A DNA stretch of 30,871 bases. Origin: Sulfurimonas sp. (GTDB taxonomy: Bacteria > Campylobacterota > Campylobacteria > Campylobacterales > Sulfurimonadaceae). Position 1 is the stretch's first letter, and each line of letters starts with the position of its first letter. The notes beneath the pieces are model-generated. The model worked only from the letters and a program-made list of their open reading frames with translations. It was not told the origin of the DNA and did no database searches. The stretch is from assembly GCF_023229105.1 (NCBI RefSeq), contig NZ_JALNZY010000019.1:1-30871 (forward strand). The letters run 5' to 3'. Below, in pieces: positions 1 through 7,831 of the stretch. The position numbers and the translations under genes are program-made.

Positions 1-805
1 TCTTGATCAAATAGGGCCGATGACGCAAAATGTTGAAGATGCGGCTATTTTGTATGACATAATCAGTGGACATGACGAAAAAGATTCCACAAGTGCACAT
101 AAAAACGACAAAGTCTGTGACAAGCTAAATTCAAATCGCAAACTAAAAATTGCAGTTTTGCCAAAACATATCCAAAATGCAAATGAAGATGTAAAAAAAG
201 CGTATGATTTAGCTATTGCTGCACTTAAAAATGCGGGTCATGAGATAGTTGAGCGTGAATTAATGGACGCAAAATTTGACATCTCTGCTTACTATATTAC
301 AGCGACGGCAGAAGCTACGACAAACTTAGCTCGCTATGACGGAATCCGCTATGGAAACAGGGTTGTCGGAAAAGATTTAAACGATACTTTTGTTCAGACA
401 AGAAGTCAAGGTTTTGGAGATGAAGTTAAACGCCGTATTTTACTTGGCAACTTTGTACTCTCAAGCGGATATTATGAAGCTTACTATGTAAAAGCGCAAA
501 AAACAAGACACCTTATAAAAGATCAATACTCAAAAATATTTCAAGAGGTGGACTTAATCCTCTCCCCCGTTGCACCGACAACTGCAAATAAATTTGGAGA
601 ACTCTCAACTCCAATGGAGATGTATCTAAGTGATCTCTACACCATAAGCGTAAATCTTGCCGGACTTCCTGCTATCTCTATTCCTGTTGCAAAAAGCCGT
701 GATAATATGCCTATAGGTCTTCAACTTATCGCAAATGCTTATGAGGAGCAAACTCTTTTTGACGGTGCCCTTAGCTTAGAAAAAGAGATAGGGTATAATA
801 ATTAA
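1..805 (+). CDS. gatA: Asp-tRNA(Asn)/Glu-tRNA(Gln) amidotransferase subunit A, 3' part
   Basis: Partial gene: the reading frame is open from base 2 and no start lies in the window, so about 267 C-terminal residues are present. GatA releases ammonia from glutamine for transamidation of misacylated Glu-tRNA(Gln)/Asp-tRNA(Asn) in the GatCAB complex. The visible part starts with the amidase-signature segment LDQIGPMTQNVEDAA, followed by the typical D-S-T segment and the conserved C-terminal stretch with SPVAPTTA and AGLPAISIPV. The catalytic Ser-Ser-Lys triad lies upstream of the window, so its integrity cannot be judged. The end is normal, with a TAA stop 34 bases before the next gene. The identification rests on strong family-wide sequence similarity recalled from memory. 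Confidence 0.95.
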   Translation, partial: LDQIGPMTQNVEDAAILYDIISGHDEKDSTSAHKNDKVCDKLNSNRKLKIAVLPKHIQNANEDVKKAYDLAIAALKNAGHEIVERELMDAKFDISAYYITATAEATTNLARYDGIRYGNRVVGKDLNDTFVQTRSQGFGDEVKRRILLGNFVLSSGYYEAYYVKAQKTRHLIKDQYSKIFQEVDLILSPVAPTTANKFGELSTPMEMYLSDLYTISVNLAGLPAISIPVAKSRDNMPIGLQLIANAYEEQTLFDGALSLEKEIGYNN

Positions 806-839
806 TAGGTTTTAAAAAAGCATCTCTAGGAGAGTTATT

Positions 840-1118
840 ATGAAAAAAAGTTTTAAGGCACTAAATATTAAATGCGGCGGATGTGCAAACACCATCAGGG
901 AGTCACTAAAAGATGAATTTGGTGAAGTTGATGTTGATTTAAACAAAGAACCAAGAGTTGTAACACTAGATATAAAAGATGAAAAAACCGAGCTAAATTT
1001 TCGCAAAAAAATGAGATCTCTCGGTTATCCTATGGAGGATGAAGATTTGGGCGTTTTGACAAAAGGTGGGCTAAAAGCCAAAAGTTTTATCTCTTGCGCT
1101 ATAGGAAAAATGAATTAA
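840..1118 (+). CDS. small HMA-type heavy-metal-binding protein
   Basis: A 92-residue cytoplasmic protein whose first 70 residues fit the ferredoxin-like HMA fold (CopZ/Atx1 type). The metal-binding C-x-x-C lies at residues 12-15 within KCGGCANT, where CopZ would have M-x-C-x-x-C. It is followed by a beta-alpha-beta pattern ending near GYPMEDED. About 20 residues after that (LTKGGLKAKSFISCAIGKMN) extend past a minimal HMA domain and add a third Cys. The start ATG is supported by an AGGAGAG ribosome binding site a few bases upstream. It lies 34 bases after gatA and may be cotranscribed with it. A copper or zinc chaperone role is inferred from the fold; no ATPase partner is in the window. A hairpin lies just after it. 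Confidence 0.8.
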   Translation: MKKSFKALNIKCGGCANTIRESLKDEFGEVDVDLNKEPRVVTLDIKDEKTELNFRKKMRSLGYPMEDEDLGVLTKGGLKAKSFISCAIGKMN

Positions 1119-1126
1119 GCTTATAT

Positions 1127-1150
1127 TAGAGGCTTAAAAGCAAGCCTCTA
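1127..1150. terminator. hairpin between convergent genes, possible bidirectional terminator
   Basis: A perfect 9-bp inverted repeat, TAGAGGCTT at 1127-1135 and AAGCCTCTA at 1142-1150, with a 6-base loop, lies between the convergent HMA gene and the flavodoxin gene. Neither side has a long T run, so intrinsic termination may be weak. Position and symmetry suggest use on both strands. Confidence 0.5.
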
Positions 1151-1191
1151 GTTAAAGTCAAAAACCCAAACTCCAGATAAAAAATATACTC

Positions 1192-1701
1192 TTATTTTAT
1201 AAAGTATGGAGAAATCTGCGCTATCCATTTTGTTAAACGACCATCTGTAAGTTCCTCTTGATTATCTTCATCAAGCGCTAAACCAACAAACTCTCCATCT
1301 CTTATGGCAGTTGACTCATCATGCTCATAACCGTCTGTTGGCCATGAACCTACAACTTTAGCGCCATTTTTGACTATTTGTTCATATATAGTTCCCATAG
1401 CATCTAAATAATTGTCGTTATACTCCTCTTGATCACCTAATCCAAAAAGAGCCACTGTCTTTGTAGAGAAATCTGTTTTTTCAAGATTGACAAAGTAGCT
1501 ATCCCAATCATCTTGTAAGTCGCCGCCTCCCCAAGTAGAAGCTCCAATGATTATAAAATCATACTGATTCATAGCATCAGCACTGCAATGACTGACATCT
1601 ATAAGGTCTATTTGAACTCCTCTCATCATCTCTTTAATTTTTTTTGCTACTGATTCTGTATTGCCGGTTGAACTGGCATAAAAAAGTCCAATTTTTGACA
1701 T
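1192..1701 (-). CDS. fldA: flavodoxin
   Basis: A 169-residue single-domain FMN electron carrier. The N-terminal KIGLFYASSTGNTESVA contains the phosphate-binding S/T-x-T-G-N-T loop (residues 9-15). Further on, GASTWGGGDLQDDWDSYF and FGLGDQEEYNDNYLDAMG match the two isoalloxazine-flanking loops. The length fits a long-chain flavodoxin with the extra loop. In Campylobacterota flavodoxin typically accepts electrons from pyruvate:acceptor oxidoreductase. The start has a strong AAGGAGA ribosome binding site. Upstream are a -10-like TATAAT (1749-1754, reverse strand) and a near-consensus Fur box (1729-1743), suggesting induction under iron limitation as a ferredoxin substitute. It is monocistronic and convergent with the HMA gene. 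Confidence 0.95.
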   Translation of the reverse strand: MSKIGLFYASSTGNTESVAKKIKEMMRGVQIDLIDVSHCSADAMNQYDFIIIGASTWGGGDLQDDWDSYFVNLEKTDFSTKTVALFGLGDQEEYNDNYLDAMGTIYEQIVKNGAKVVGSWPTDGYEHDESTAIRDGEFVGLALDEDNQEELTDGRLTKWIAQISPYFIK

Positions 1702-1728
1702 CTTGTTATCTCCTTTTTGTAATAGTGT

Positions 1729-1743
1729 TGATAATAACTATCA
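1729..1743 (-). promoter_or_regulatory. Fur-box-like operator of the flavodoxin promoter
   Basis: TGATAATAACTATCA matches the 7-1-7 Fur consensus TGATAATnATTATCA at all but one defined position. It sits inside a longer palindrome, TTGATA-ATAAC-TATCAA, at 1728-1744. It lies between the reverse-strand -10-like box at 1749-1754 and the flavodoxin start at 1701, so bound repressor would block initiation. Iron-Fur control of flavodoxin is well established in other bacteria; binding here is inferred. Confidence 0.6.
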
Positions 1744-1748
1744 AAAAT

Positions 1749-1754
1749 ATTATA
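1749..1754 (-). promoter_or_regulatory. -10 box for flavodoxin gene
   Basis: The reverse strand reads TATAAT, giving a predicted transcript start about 40 bases upstream of the flavodoxin start codon. No clear -35 is seen, which is usual for Campylobacterota sigma70 promoters. Confidence 0.5.
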
Positions 1755-1911
1755 TGCTGTTAGCACTTAATGCTTAATTAATAATAATTACTAAATATTT
1801 AATAGAATATTCTTCGTCTTTTGAGCTTTATTTAGTGTTTGATTTTAGATTTTAATTGGCAATAAAAGTTAATTAAAAAGTCACTTTACCTTTTTTTAAC
1901 AACAAAAAAGT

Positions 1912-1917
1912 TATAAT
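1912..1917 (+). promoter_or_regulatory. -10 box for guaB
   Basis: A perfect TATAAT lies downstream of a T-rich stretch at 1891-1897 and about 55 bases before the guaB start. A plain -35 is not visible. The remaining 1755-1911 stretch is very AT-rich and shows no gene. Confidence 0.55.
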
Positions 1918-1971
1918 TCATAGAATTTTATAGCAACATAAATAATTCTTACCCTTTAAAAGGATCACCCC

Positions 1972-3417
1972 ATGAAAATTCGTAAACGCGCCCTAACGTT
2001 TGAAGATGTACTACTTGTACCTCAATACTCAGAAGTATTGCCTAAAGAGGTCTCTCTTAAAAGTAAATTAACCCGTAATATCTCACTAGAAATTCCTTTG
2101 GTTTCAGCTGCAATGGACACTGTTACAGAATATAGAGCAGCTATTGCTATGGCAAGGCTTGGCGGAATCGGGATTATCCATAAAAACATGGATATCGAGA
2201 CGCAGTGCAAGCAGGTAAGAAAAGTTAAAAAGAGTGAAAGCGGTGTAATTATTGATCCTATTTATGTTCTTCCTGAAGCTACTTTAGCAGAAACTAGCGC
2301 GCTTATGGAAGAGTTTAAAATCTCTGGCGTTCCTGTTATTGATGCACATAACAAACTTCTTGGAATCCTCACAAACCGTGATATGAGATTTCAAAAAGAT
2401 ATGAGCAAACGTGCTGATGAAGTTATGACTAAAATGCCTCTTATAACAGCGAAAAAAGGGATTTCTTTAGATGATGCGGCTGATATTATGCATCAAAATA
2501 AGATTGAAAAACTTCCTATTATAGATGATGATGGATTTTTAAAAGGTTTAGTCACTATCAAAGATATCAAAAAACGCATAGAGTATCCAAACTCAAATAA
2601 AGATGCTTTTGGCAGACTTATCGTAGGTGCCGCTATCGGTGTGGGGCAGCTTGATCGTGCAAAAGCTTTAGTTGATGCAGGTGTTGATGTTTTAGTTTTA
2701 GACTCTGCTCATGGGCATTCAAGAGGTATTTTAGATACCGTTAGAAAAATCAAAGAGATGATGGAAGTTGACGTAATTGCCGGAAACATTGCAACTGCTG
2801 AAGCTGTTGAAGCACTTATTGAAGCTGGAGCTGATGGAGTGAAAGTTGGAATCGGACCGGGCTCTATCTGTACGACACGCATAATTGCAGGCGTGGGAGT
2901 TCCTCAAATCTCCGCCATTGCAGAGTGTGCAGATGCAGCGCGTAAACATGGTGTTCCTGTTATCGCAGACGGCGGTATTAAATATTCAGGCGATATTGCG
3001 AAAGCTTTAGCAGTCGGTGCTAGCTGCATCATGGCGGGTTCACTTTTAGCTGGAACGGAAGAATCTCCGGGAGACACTATCATGTTTCAAGGTCGTCAAT
3101 ATAAATCATACCGTGGTATGGGAAGTATCGGCGCTATGCAAACAGGTTCAACTGATAGATATTTTCAAGAGGGAACAGCAGCGGATAAGCTTGTTCCTGA
3201 GGGCATTGAGGGACGCGTTCCATTTAGAGGTCCGATTGCCGGGATAGTTCATCAGATGATGGGCGGACTTCGTTCATCTATGGGTTATTGCGGTAGCGAG
3301 AGCATTGAGGCTTTCTGGGATAAAGCAGAGTTTGTAGAGATAACAAGCGCGGGGCTAAAAGAGAGCCATGTTCACGATGTTATCATTACACAAGAGGCTC
3401 CTAATTACCATATATAA
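1972..3417 (+). CDS. guaB: inosine-5'-monophosphate dehydrogenase
   Basis: The 481-residue enzyme oxidises IMP to XMP with NAD+, the committed step of GMP synthesis in the cytoplasm. The N-terminal RALTFEDVLLVPQYSEVLP is the family hallmark. A tandem CBS (Bateman) pair spans about residues 93-205, inserted in the TIM barrel. The catalytic loop GIGPGSICTTR carries the nucleophile Cys300. Later segments include IADGGIKYSGDIAKALAVGA (IMP phosphate region), YRGMGSIGAM, and the flap with EGIEGRVPFRG. The length is typical. The start has an AAGGAT ribosome binding site six bases upstream, and the -10 box at 1912-1917 fits. An RDD membrane protein gene follows 16 bases after the stop and may share the transcript. 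Confidence 0.97.
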   Translation: MKIRKRALTFEDVLLVPQYSEVLPKEVSLKSKLTRNISLEIPLVSAAMDTVTEYRAAIAMARLGGIGIIHKNMDIETQCKQVRKVKKSESGVIIDPIYVLPEATLAETSALMEEFKISGVPVIDAHNKLLGILTNRDMRFQKDMSKRADEVMTKMPLITAKKGISLDDAADIMHQNKIEKLPIIDDDGFLKGLVTIKDIKKRIEYPNSNKDAFGRLIVGAAIGVGQLDRAKALVDAGVDVLVLDSAHGHSRGILDTVRKIKEMMEVDVIAGNIATAEAVEALIEAGADGVKVGIGPGSICTTRIIAGVGVPQISAIAECADAARKHGVPVIADGGIKYSGDIAKALAVGASCIMAGSLLAGTEESPGDTIMFQGRQYKSYRGMGSIGAMQTGSTDRYFQEGTAADKLVPEGIEGRVPFRGPIAGIVHQMMGGLRSSMGYCGSESIEAFWDKAEFVEITSAGLKESHVHDVIITQEAPNYHI

Positions 3418-3433
3418 CACTAAAGGAGAGTTC

Positions 3434-3934
3434 ATGAGTGAAGTAAGATATGCGGGTTTTTGGGTTCGTTTTTTTGCATCGTTTTTTGATACTCTTTTTT
3501 TAGCTCTGCCAGTTGGAATAATCATCTATTTTTTAAGTGATGGCAACTGGTTTGACTTCTCACAATTTCAACAAAATATTACCTATGCGATGAGTGGAAA
3601 TGCCCAAATGGCACTCTCAAACCAACCGCCAAAATCTCTTAAATGGGAACTTCTTTTTGAACTCCTTGTTCTGCTTGTAACATTACTTTTTTGGAAAAAA
3701 TTCCAAGGAGCAACTCCGGGAAAAAAGTTTATGCATGTTAAAATAGTTGATGCAATAACTTTTGGCGAAATAGATAATAAACAGGCTATTACCCGCTCAC
3801 TAGGCTACTTAGCATCTACATTTACTTTTTTAATCGGTTTTTTTATGGTTGCCTTTAGAGAAGATAAAAGAGGTCTGCATGATCTTCTTGCAGGAACAGC
3901 AGTTATCTATGATGACAAAGAGCAAAACATATAA
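3434..3934 (+). CDS. RDD family membrane protein
   Basis: A 166-residue inner-membrane protein with the RDD signature: Arg and Asp in the first helix (FWVRFFASFFDTLFLALPVG), the GATPGKKFMHVKIVD loop, and a terminal helix ending REDKRGLHDLLAGTAVI. Three hydrophobic segments are visible at about residues 15-38, 75-93 and 125-148. I chose the ATG at 3434 because it follows an AAAGGAGAG ribosome binding site. A longer in-frame version starting at 3368 would overlap guaB and lacks that signal. The substrate is unknown; some RDD proteins have been linked to ion or sodium/proton transport, but nothing here fixes a role. The stop is one base from the stop of the convergent gene. Confidence 0.85.
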   Translation: MSEVRYAGFWVRFFASFFDTLFLALPVGIIIYFLSDGNWFDFSQFQQNITYAMSGNAQMALSNQPPKSLKWELLFELLVLLVTLLFWKKFQGATPGKKFMHVKIVDAITFGEIDNKQAITRSLGYLASTFTFLIGFFMVAFREDKRGLHDLLAGTAVIYDDKEQNI

Positions 3935-3935
3935 T

Positions 3936-4964
3936 CTATACTCTTAAATCCACTTCTTGCAGCACCCCTACTTCATAGTTTTCTTTCAAATATATTGAAC
4001 TCTCACGAATTTTTGCAACCAAATTGTTTTGAGTATCTTTAAGATCAAAACTGCCGAGCACAGAATTAAGATAGAGTGCACCTACATTTTTATCTTTTAG
4101 TCTAAAAAGCTCCTCCTTGCCGTTTTCATCTTTTGTCCAAATCAACAATTTTTCAAAAATAGCATCGCTCTCATCTATCCACATATTATTGTCTTCATCA
4201 TAAGCAGCAAGTTCTTTAAAACCATCTCCTAGAGTAGGTCCAAAAAGTTCGCTTCCATCATCTATTTTGCCATTACTATTTTTATCAAGAGCTAAAAAAC
4301 CGCTACCGCTTCCTACAAAAGAGAAGGTATCATTCTTACCATCAAGATTAAGGTCAAATGTGTGTTTTATATCACTCATGGTTATAATATCGCCGCCGAA
4401 ATTAAGCACAAGCGGGTCAATCAAAGCGTCCCCTGCTTTAAAAGAGATACTCTCATGTGTAGCACTGCTTCTGTTCATACTAAATGCCACTTTAAAATCA
4501 ATATTTGCACCCTCTTTTGTACTCACGCTTCCTTGTGCAGAAAATTTAAGCTCCTCACTATGAACTTCGCTGCGGCTGTAGCTATACTCCACTCCCCAGC
4601 CTTCTCTTTGGGGTTCGTTTGCTTCTGCGGCTTGAGAACCTGCAATCCCTGCTTTACTTGAAGAGTTCTCTTGAGAATATAAAGATATATTAATCTTTCT
4701 ACCTATCAAAGCTTCAAGAGCACGTATAATGGACATTAACTTTGAATCCATTTGCGCTTCAGGAGCCCTCTCTTGTACATTTGTTTTATCAATATTTTGA
4801 TTAGTATTTTTAAATTTATCAGAAAGTTCAAGCCGATCACCGCTTCTTAGGAGCTTTAGCGCATCCTCTTTATCGTTCCAAATATGTAACTGCTCACTCT
4901 CTTCAATTTTACTGCTTTTTTGATATATGGAGAATAGTGAAACATCTGATTGATTTATCTTCAT
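3936..4964 (-). CDS. uncharacterised protein with calcium-loop (EF-hand/dockerin-like) motifs
   Basis: A 342-residue protein with no signal peptide and no membrane segment. The N-terminal half is polar and low in recognisable motifs. The middle (residues about 115-190) looks beta-rich. From about residue 200 there are three Asp/Asn-rich loops of the DxNxDG type: DLNLDGKND, DKNSNGKIDDGSE and DEDNNMWIDESD. These resemble EF-hand or dockerin calcium loops and are common near the ends of secreted hemolysin-like proteins. The ATG has a GAAAGGAGA ribosome binding site. It stands alone, divergent from the SLAC1 gene. Calcium binding is inferred from the loops; the biological role is unknown. It could be a type I secreted or flagellum/surface-associated protein, but no neighbour supports a choice. 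Confidence 0.75.
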   Translation of the reverse strand: MKINQSDVSLFSIYQKSSKIEESEQLHIWNDKEDALKLLRSGDRLELSDKFKNTNQNIDKTNVQERAPEAQMDSKLMSIIRALEALIGRKINISLYSQENSSSKAGIAGSQAAEANEPQREGWGVEYSYSRSEVHSEELKFSAQGSVSTKEGANIDFKVAFSMNRSSATHESISFKAGDALIDPLVLNFGGDIITMSDIKHTFDLNLDGKNDTFSFVGSGSGFLALDKNSNGKIDDGSELFGPTLGDGFKELAAYDEDNNMWIDESDAIFEKLLIWTKDENGKEELFRLKDKNVGALYLNSVLGSFDLKDTQNNLVAKIRESSIYLKENYEVGVLQEVDLRV

Positions 4965-5060
4965 ATCTCTTTCTCCTTTCTTAATTATTTAAAGCTAAAT
5001 CGGTTGATTTTGAATATTTTTAAGTAATACTTATATTCTTGAATATTTTTTATTATCTTA

Positions 5061-5089
5061 TTGACATTTATAGAAAAATATAGTAAAAT
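5061..5089 (+). promoter_or_regulatory. sigma70 promoter for the SLAC1-type gene
   Basis: A perfect -35 TTGACA at 5061-5066 and TAAAAT at 5084-5089 are separated by exactly 17 bases. The predicted start is near 5096, leaving a leader of about 35 bases. This is the best-formed two-element promoter in the window. Confidence 0.7.
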
Positions 5090-5130
5090 TTATATAAATT
5101 ATAATTATAATTAATAATAAAAGGCTTTAG

Positions 5131-6093
5131 ATGGAAGTTATTGAAGAAAAAAATAGATTAAAATTTTTTCCTATTATGATGTACACTGTAGTTATGGGAC
5201 TAAGCGGATTAACTATTACGTACCAAAAAGCAGCTCTTTGGCTCGGTTTTCCTCACATAATCGCAGAAGCACTAATGTATATTACCACTGCTATTTTCGT
5301 TCTGGTTTCATTGATATACATATATAAATTTTTTAAATACAAAACAGCCGTAATAAGTGAGCTTTCTCATCCCGTTCGGATAAACTTTTTTGCAGCAATC
5401 TCTATATCTATGCTGATGCTAGCAATAATCTTCAAGGAAAATTATCCGCTTATAAGTGCCATTTTTTGGTATCCCGGGACTCTGCTTCATTTTTATCTTA
5501 CCATGCGTATTGTCGTTTTTTGGATTAATGAAAATCAGCAGATTGAGCACTCTAACCCTGCATGGTTTATCCCGATAGTCGGAAATGTTTTGATTCCAGC
5601 TGCAGGTGTCGGTTTTGCAAACCTAAGCTTGCTTCTTTACTTCTTTAGCGTTGGAATGTTTTTTTGGATAATTATATTTACTGTAATTCTTAACAGAATT
5701 ATATTTCATAATCAGATGGTTGTGAAATTTATGCCCACCCTTTTTATATTGATAGCACCCCCCGCAGTAGGCTTTATCTCGTACTTTAAGATGTTTGGCG
5801 TAATAGATACTTTCGCTCTTGTGTTATTTAATTTGGCTCTATTTTTTACTCTTTTAGTTGCTTTTATGTACAAAAATTTTATAAAAATAAAGTTCTTTAT
5901 CTCTTGGTGGGCTTTTGTGTTCCCTCTAGCAGCCATGGCAATTAGTGCAATGCTTATGTATAGCCAAAACAACTCCATATTTTCGTTACTTCTATCTTAC
6001 GTCATGATAGCAGTCGTAACTCTTATCGTATCGATAGTAATCTATCAGACAGTGTTACATATTAAAAAAGAAGAAATTTGTATCAAGGAATAA
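5131..6093 (+). CDS. SLAC1/TehA-family (TDT) membrane channel or transporter
   Basis: A 320-residue integral membrane protein with about ten hydrophobic helices in the SLAC1/TehA/Mae1 pattern. The N-terminal FFPIMMYTVVMGLSGLTI is the usual first helix with its short G-x-S-G-L-T motif. It is followed by HPVRINFFAAISIS, FWYPGTLLHF, and the central NPAWFIPIVGNVLIPAAG segment, all typical of TehA-like anion channels. Such proteins are often annotated as C4-dicarboxylate or tellurite resistance transporters. Small-anion conduction is the structural precedent, and the substrate here is unknown. The start is preceded by AAAAGG. The next gene begins four bases after the stop, so the two are probably cotranscribed. 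Confidence 0.85.
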   Translation: MEVIEEKNRLKFFPIMMYTVVMGLSGLTITYQKAALWLGFPHIIAEALMYITTAIFVLVSLIYIYKFFKYKTAVISELSHPVRINFFAAISISMLMLAIIFKENYPLISAIFWYPGTLLHFYLTMRIVVFWINENQQIEHSNPAWFIPIVGNVLIPAAGVGFANLSLLLYFFSVGMFFWIIIFTVILNRIIFHNQMVVKFMPTLFILIAPPAVGFISYFKMFGVIDTFALVLFNLALFFTLLVAFMYKNFIKIKFFISWWAFVFPLAAMAISAMLMYSQNNSIFSLLLSYVMIAVVTLIVSIVIYQTVLHIKKEEICIKE

Positions 6094-6097
6094 AAAA

Positions 6098-6484
6098 GTG
6101 AAAAAAAGTATTTTTATGGAAAAATATCCAGTTTATAGTTTAGAGTTGCTAAAAAGTGAGATTACAATCTCAAGTGCGAAAGAAGCGGTAGAGTATTTTA
6201 AAGAAAAAATTAAAAACCACCCTGTTGCAGAGTTTATTGCGGTTTTTGACCACTACTCACACACAAAGAAGCTAAATGGTCCTATTATGGATGGTTTGCT
6301 TGATGCACAAAATGTTGTTTTTTGCTTTGGACAAGCAATTCCTGCTACAAAAATCTTAGCAGTCAGACCTAGAAGCATTGGTATTTGCGAGTTTAAAGAT
6401 AAAATTGTCATAGATTTTATGGAAACTCCAAAGGAGGAGTTAAATACAATCATGCAAGAGTGGGTAAAGAGCCTAAAAAGATAA
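6098..6484 (+). CDS. conserved small protein, possibly DUF6858 family
   Basis: A 128-residue soluble protein with no signal peptide. It has a mixed alpha/beta pattern with segments VAEFIAVFDHYSHTKKLNG, AQNVVFCFGQAIPATKILAVRPRSIG and IVIDFMETPKEELN. I recall similar proteins from Sulfurimonas and relatives, annotated as DUF6858, but cannot confirm this. I favour the GTG at 6098 because AAGGAA lies seven bases upstream; the in-frame ATG at 6116 has no ribosome binding site. It starts four bases after the SLAC1-type gene, so the two may act together, for example on a small organic acid or anion. No catalytic motif is recognised, although Cys, His and Arg residues are clustered in the middle. Confidence 0.7.
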   Translation: MKKSIFMEKYPVYSLELLKSEITISSAKEAVEYFKEKIKNHPVAEFIAVFDHYSHTKKLNGPIMDGLLDAQNVVFCFGQAIPATKILAVRPRSIGICEFKDKIVIDFMETPKEELNTIMQEWVKSLKR

Positions 6485-6522
6485 ACTCTGCGCTTCTAAA
6501 ACTAATATTAAACCATTTAAGA

Positions 6523-6528
6523 TAAAAT
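6523..6528 (+). promoter_or_regulatory. -10 box for metY-metX operon
   Basis: TAAAAT precedes metY by 35 bases, with a predicted start near 6535. The upstream region is AT-rich without a clear -35. The metY ribosome binding site AGGGG follows at 6549-6553. Confidence 0.4.
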
Positions 6529-6563
6529 ACTAGTAATTATTTTTAACTAGGGGATACTTACAA

Positions 6564-7829
6564 ATGGATATACAGACTAAAGCACTTCATGTTGGTTACG
6601 AAAAAGGGTCTGAGGGAGCTATGGCTGTTCCTATCTATCAGACAACAGCTTATGAGTTTAAAGATGCCCAGCATGCTTCAAACCTGTTTTCACTAAAAGA
6701 ACTCGGCTATATTTACACTCGCTTAAATAATCCAACAACTGATATTTTTGAAAAAAGATTTGCCTCTCTTGAGGGCGGAGCAGCTGCAATTGCCACTTCT
6801 AGCGGAATGAGTGCAATTTTTTTTGCTATTGCAAATGCTGCTGAAGCAGGAGACAATATTGTCTGCGCGAAACAACTCTACGGCGGAAGTTTAACACTCA
6901 ATACGCACACGCTTAAAAGATTTGGCATAGAAGCTAGATACTTTGATGTACATGACACTGCTGCGCTTGAGAAACTAATAGATGAGAAAACAAAAATTAT
7001 CTTCTTTGAGTCCCTTACAAATCCAAGTATAGATGTAGCAGATATTGAAGCAATTACTGCAATAGCCAACAAACACGGCATTCTTTCTGTAGTGGACAAT
7101 ACGGTAGCAACTCCTATACTCTGCCGCCCCTTTGAGCATGGCGCTGATATAACCGTTCATAGCGCTTCAAAATACACGACAGGACAAGGTCTTGCAATCG
7201 GTGGAATCATGGTTGAGAGAGAAGAGTTAGTTGAAAAACTTCGCTCAAATCCTCGCTATGAACACTTTAACAAGCCTGATGCATCTTATCATGGTCTGGT
7301 TTATGTTGATGCTAACCTACCGCCATACTCTCTTAGAGCAAGACTATCTCTTTGTAGAGATTTAGGTGCCGTTTTATCCCCATTTAACTCTTGGCTCTTT
7401 ATCCAAGGTATGGAGACACTCTCACTTCGCATGCGTGAACACTCTAAAAATGCTCTTGCTCTTGCAGAATTTTTAGAGTCACATCCAAAAGTAAAAAAAG
7501 TGAACTACCCAGGATTAAAAAGCAACTCTAACTACGCAAATGCTCAAAAATATTTTCAAGATGGAGCGTGTAGCGGACTTTTAAGTTTTGAGGTTGCATC
7601 CTTTGAAGAAGCAGCAAAAATACTCAACGCAACAAAACTCTACTCTATTGTTGTCAATATCGGGGATTCAAAATCAATCATCACGCATCCCGCTTCAACA
7701 ACTCATCAGCAGTTAAATGAGCAAGAGCTAGCAGCATGCGGTGTTCCTTCAGGACTTATCCGAATATCATGCGGCTTAGAGAGCGCAGCGGACCTAATAG
7801 CGGATATGAAACAAGCGCTTGAGGCGTAA
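6564..7829 (+). CDS. metY: O-acetylhomoserine sulfhydrylase (aminocarboxypropyltransferase)
   Basis: The 421-residue PLP enzyme makes homocysteine directly from O-acetylhomoserine and sulfide. Motifs of the Cys/Met metabolism PLP family are intact: IYTRLNNPTTD near residues 51-61, the active-site lysine Lys203 in HSASKYTTGQG, and the phosphate/substrate region SKSIITHPASTTH near residues 370-382. The length and the insertion around 220-270 fit the MetY clade rather than MetB or MetC. It is immediately followed, two bases after the stop, by metX, which makes its substrate. Direct sulfhydrylation is sensible for a sulfide-rich habitat. An AGGGG ribosome binding site sits about ten bases before the ATG. 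Confidence 0.94.
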   Translation: MDIQTKALHVGYEKGSEGAMAVPIYQTTAYEFKDAQHASNLFSLKELGYIYTRLNNPTTDIFEKRFASLEGGAAAIATSSGMSAIFFAIANAAEAGDNIVCAKQLYGGSLTLNTHTLKRFGIEARYFDVHDTAALEKLIDEKTKIIFFESLTNPSIDVADIEAITAIANKHGILSVVDNTVATPILCRPFEHGADITVHSASKYTTGQGLAIGGIMVEREELVEKLRSNPRYEHFNKPDASYHGLVYVDANLPPYSLRARLSLCRDLGAVLSPFNSWLFIQGMETLSLRMREHSKNALALAEFLESHPKVKKVNYPGLKSNSNYANAQKYFQDGACSGLLSFEVASFEEAAKILNATKLYSIVVNIGDSKSIITHPASTTHQQLNEQELAACGVPSGLIRISCGLESAADLIADMKQALEA

Positions 7830-7831
7830 GT

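Noticed and set aside
3368..3433. Upstream extension of the RDD protein into guaB
   Set aside because: The ATG at 3434 has an AAAGGAGAG site at good spacing and gives the standard RDD N-terminus; the extension would overlap guaB by 50 bases.
4267..4661. Two forward open frames of about 98 codons inside the reverse-strand calcium-loop gene
   Set aside because: They lie wholly antisense to a longer frame with good coding character and a strong ribosome binding site, and their products resemble no family.
5712..5978. Reverse-strand 88-codon open frame in the SLAC1-type gene
   Set aside because: Antisense to membrane-helix coding sequence with a well-formed promoter on the forward strand.
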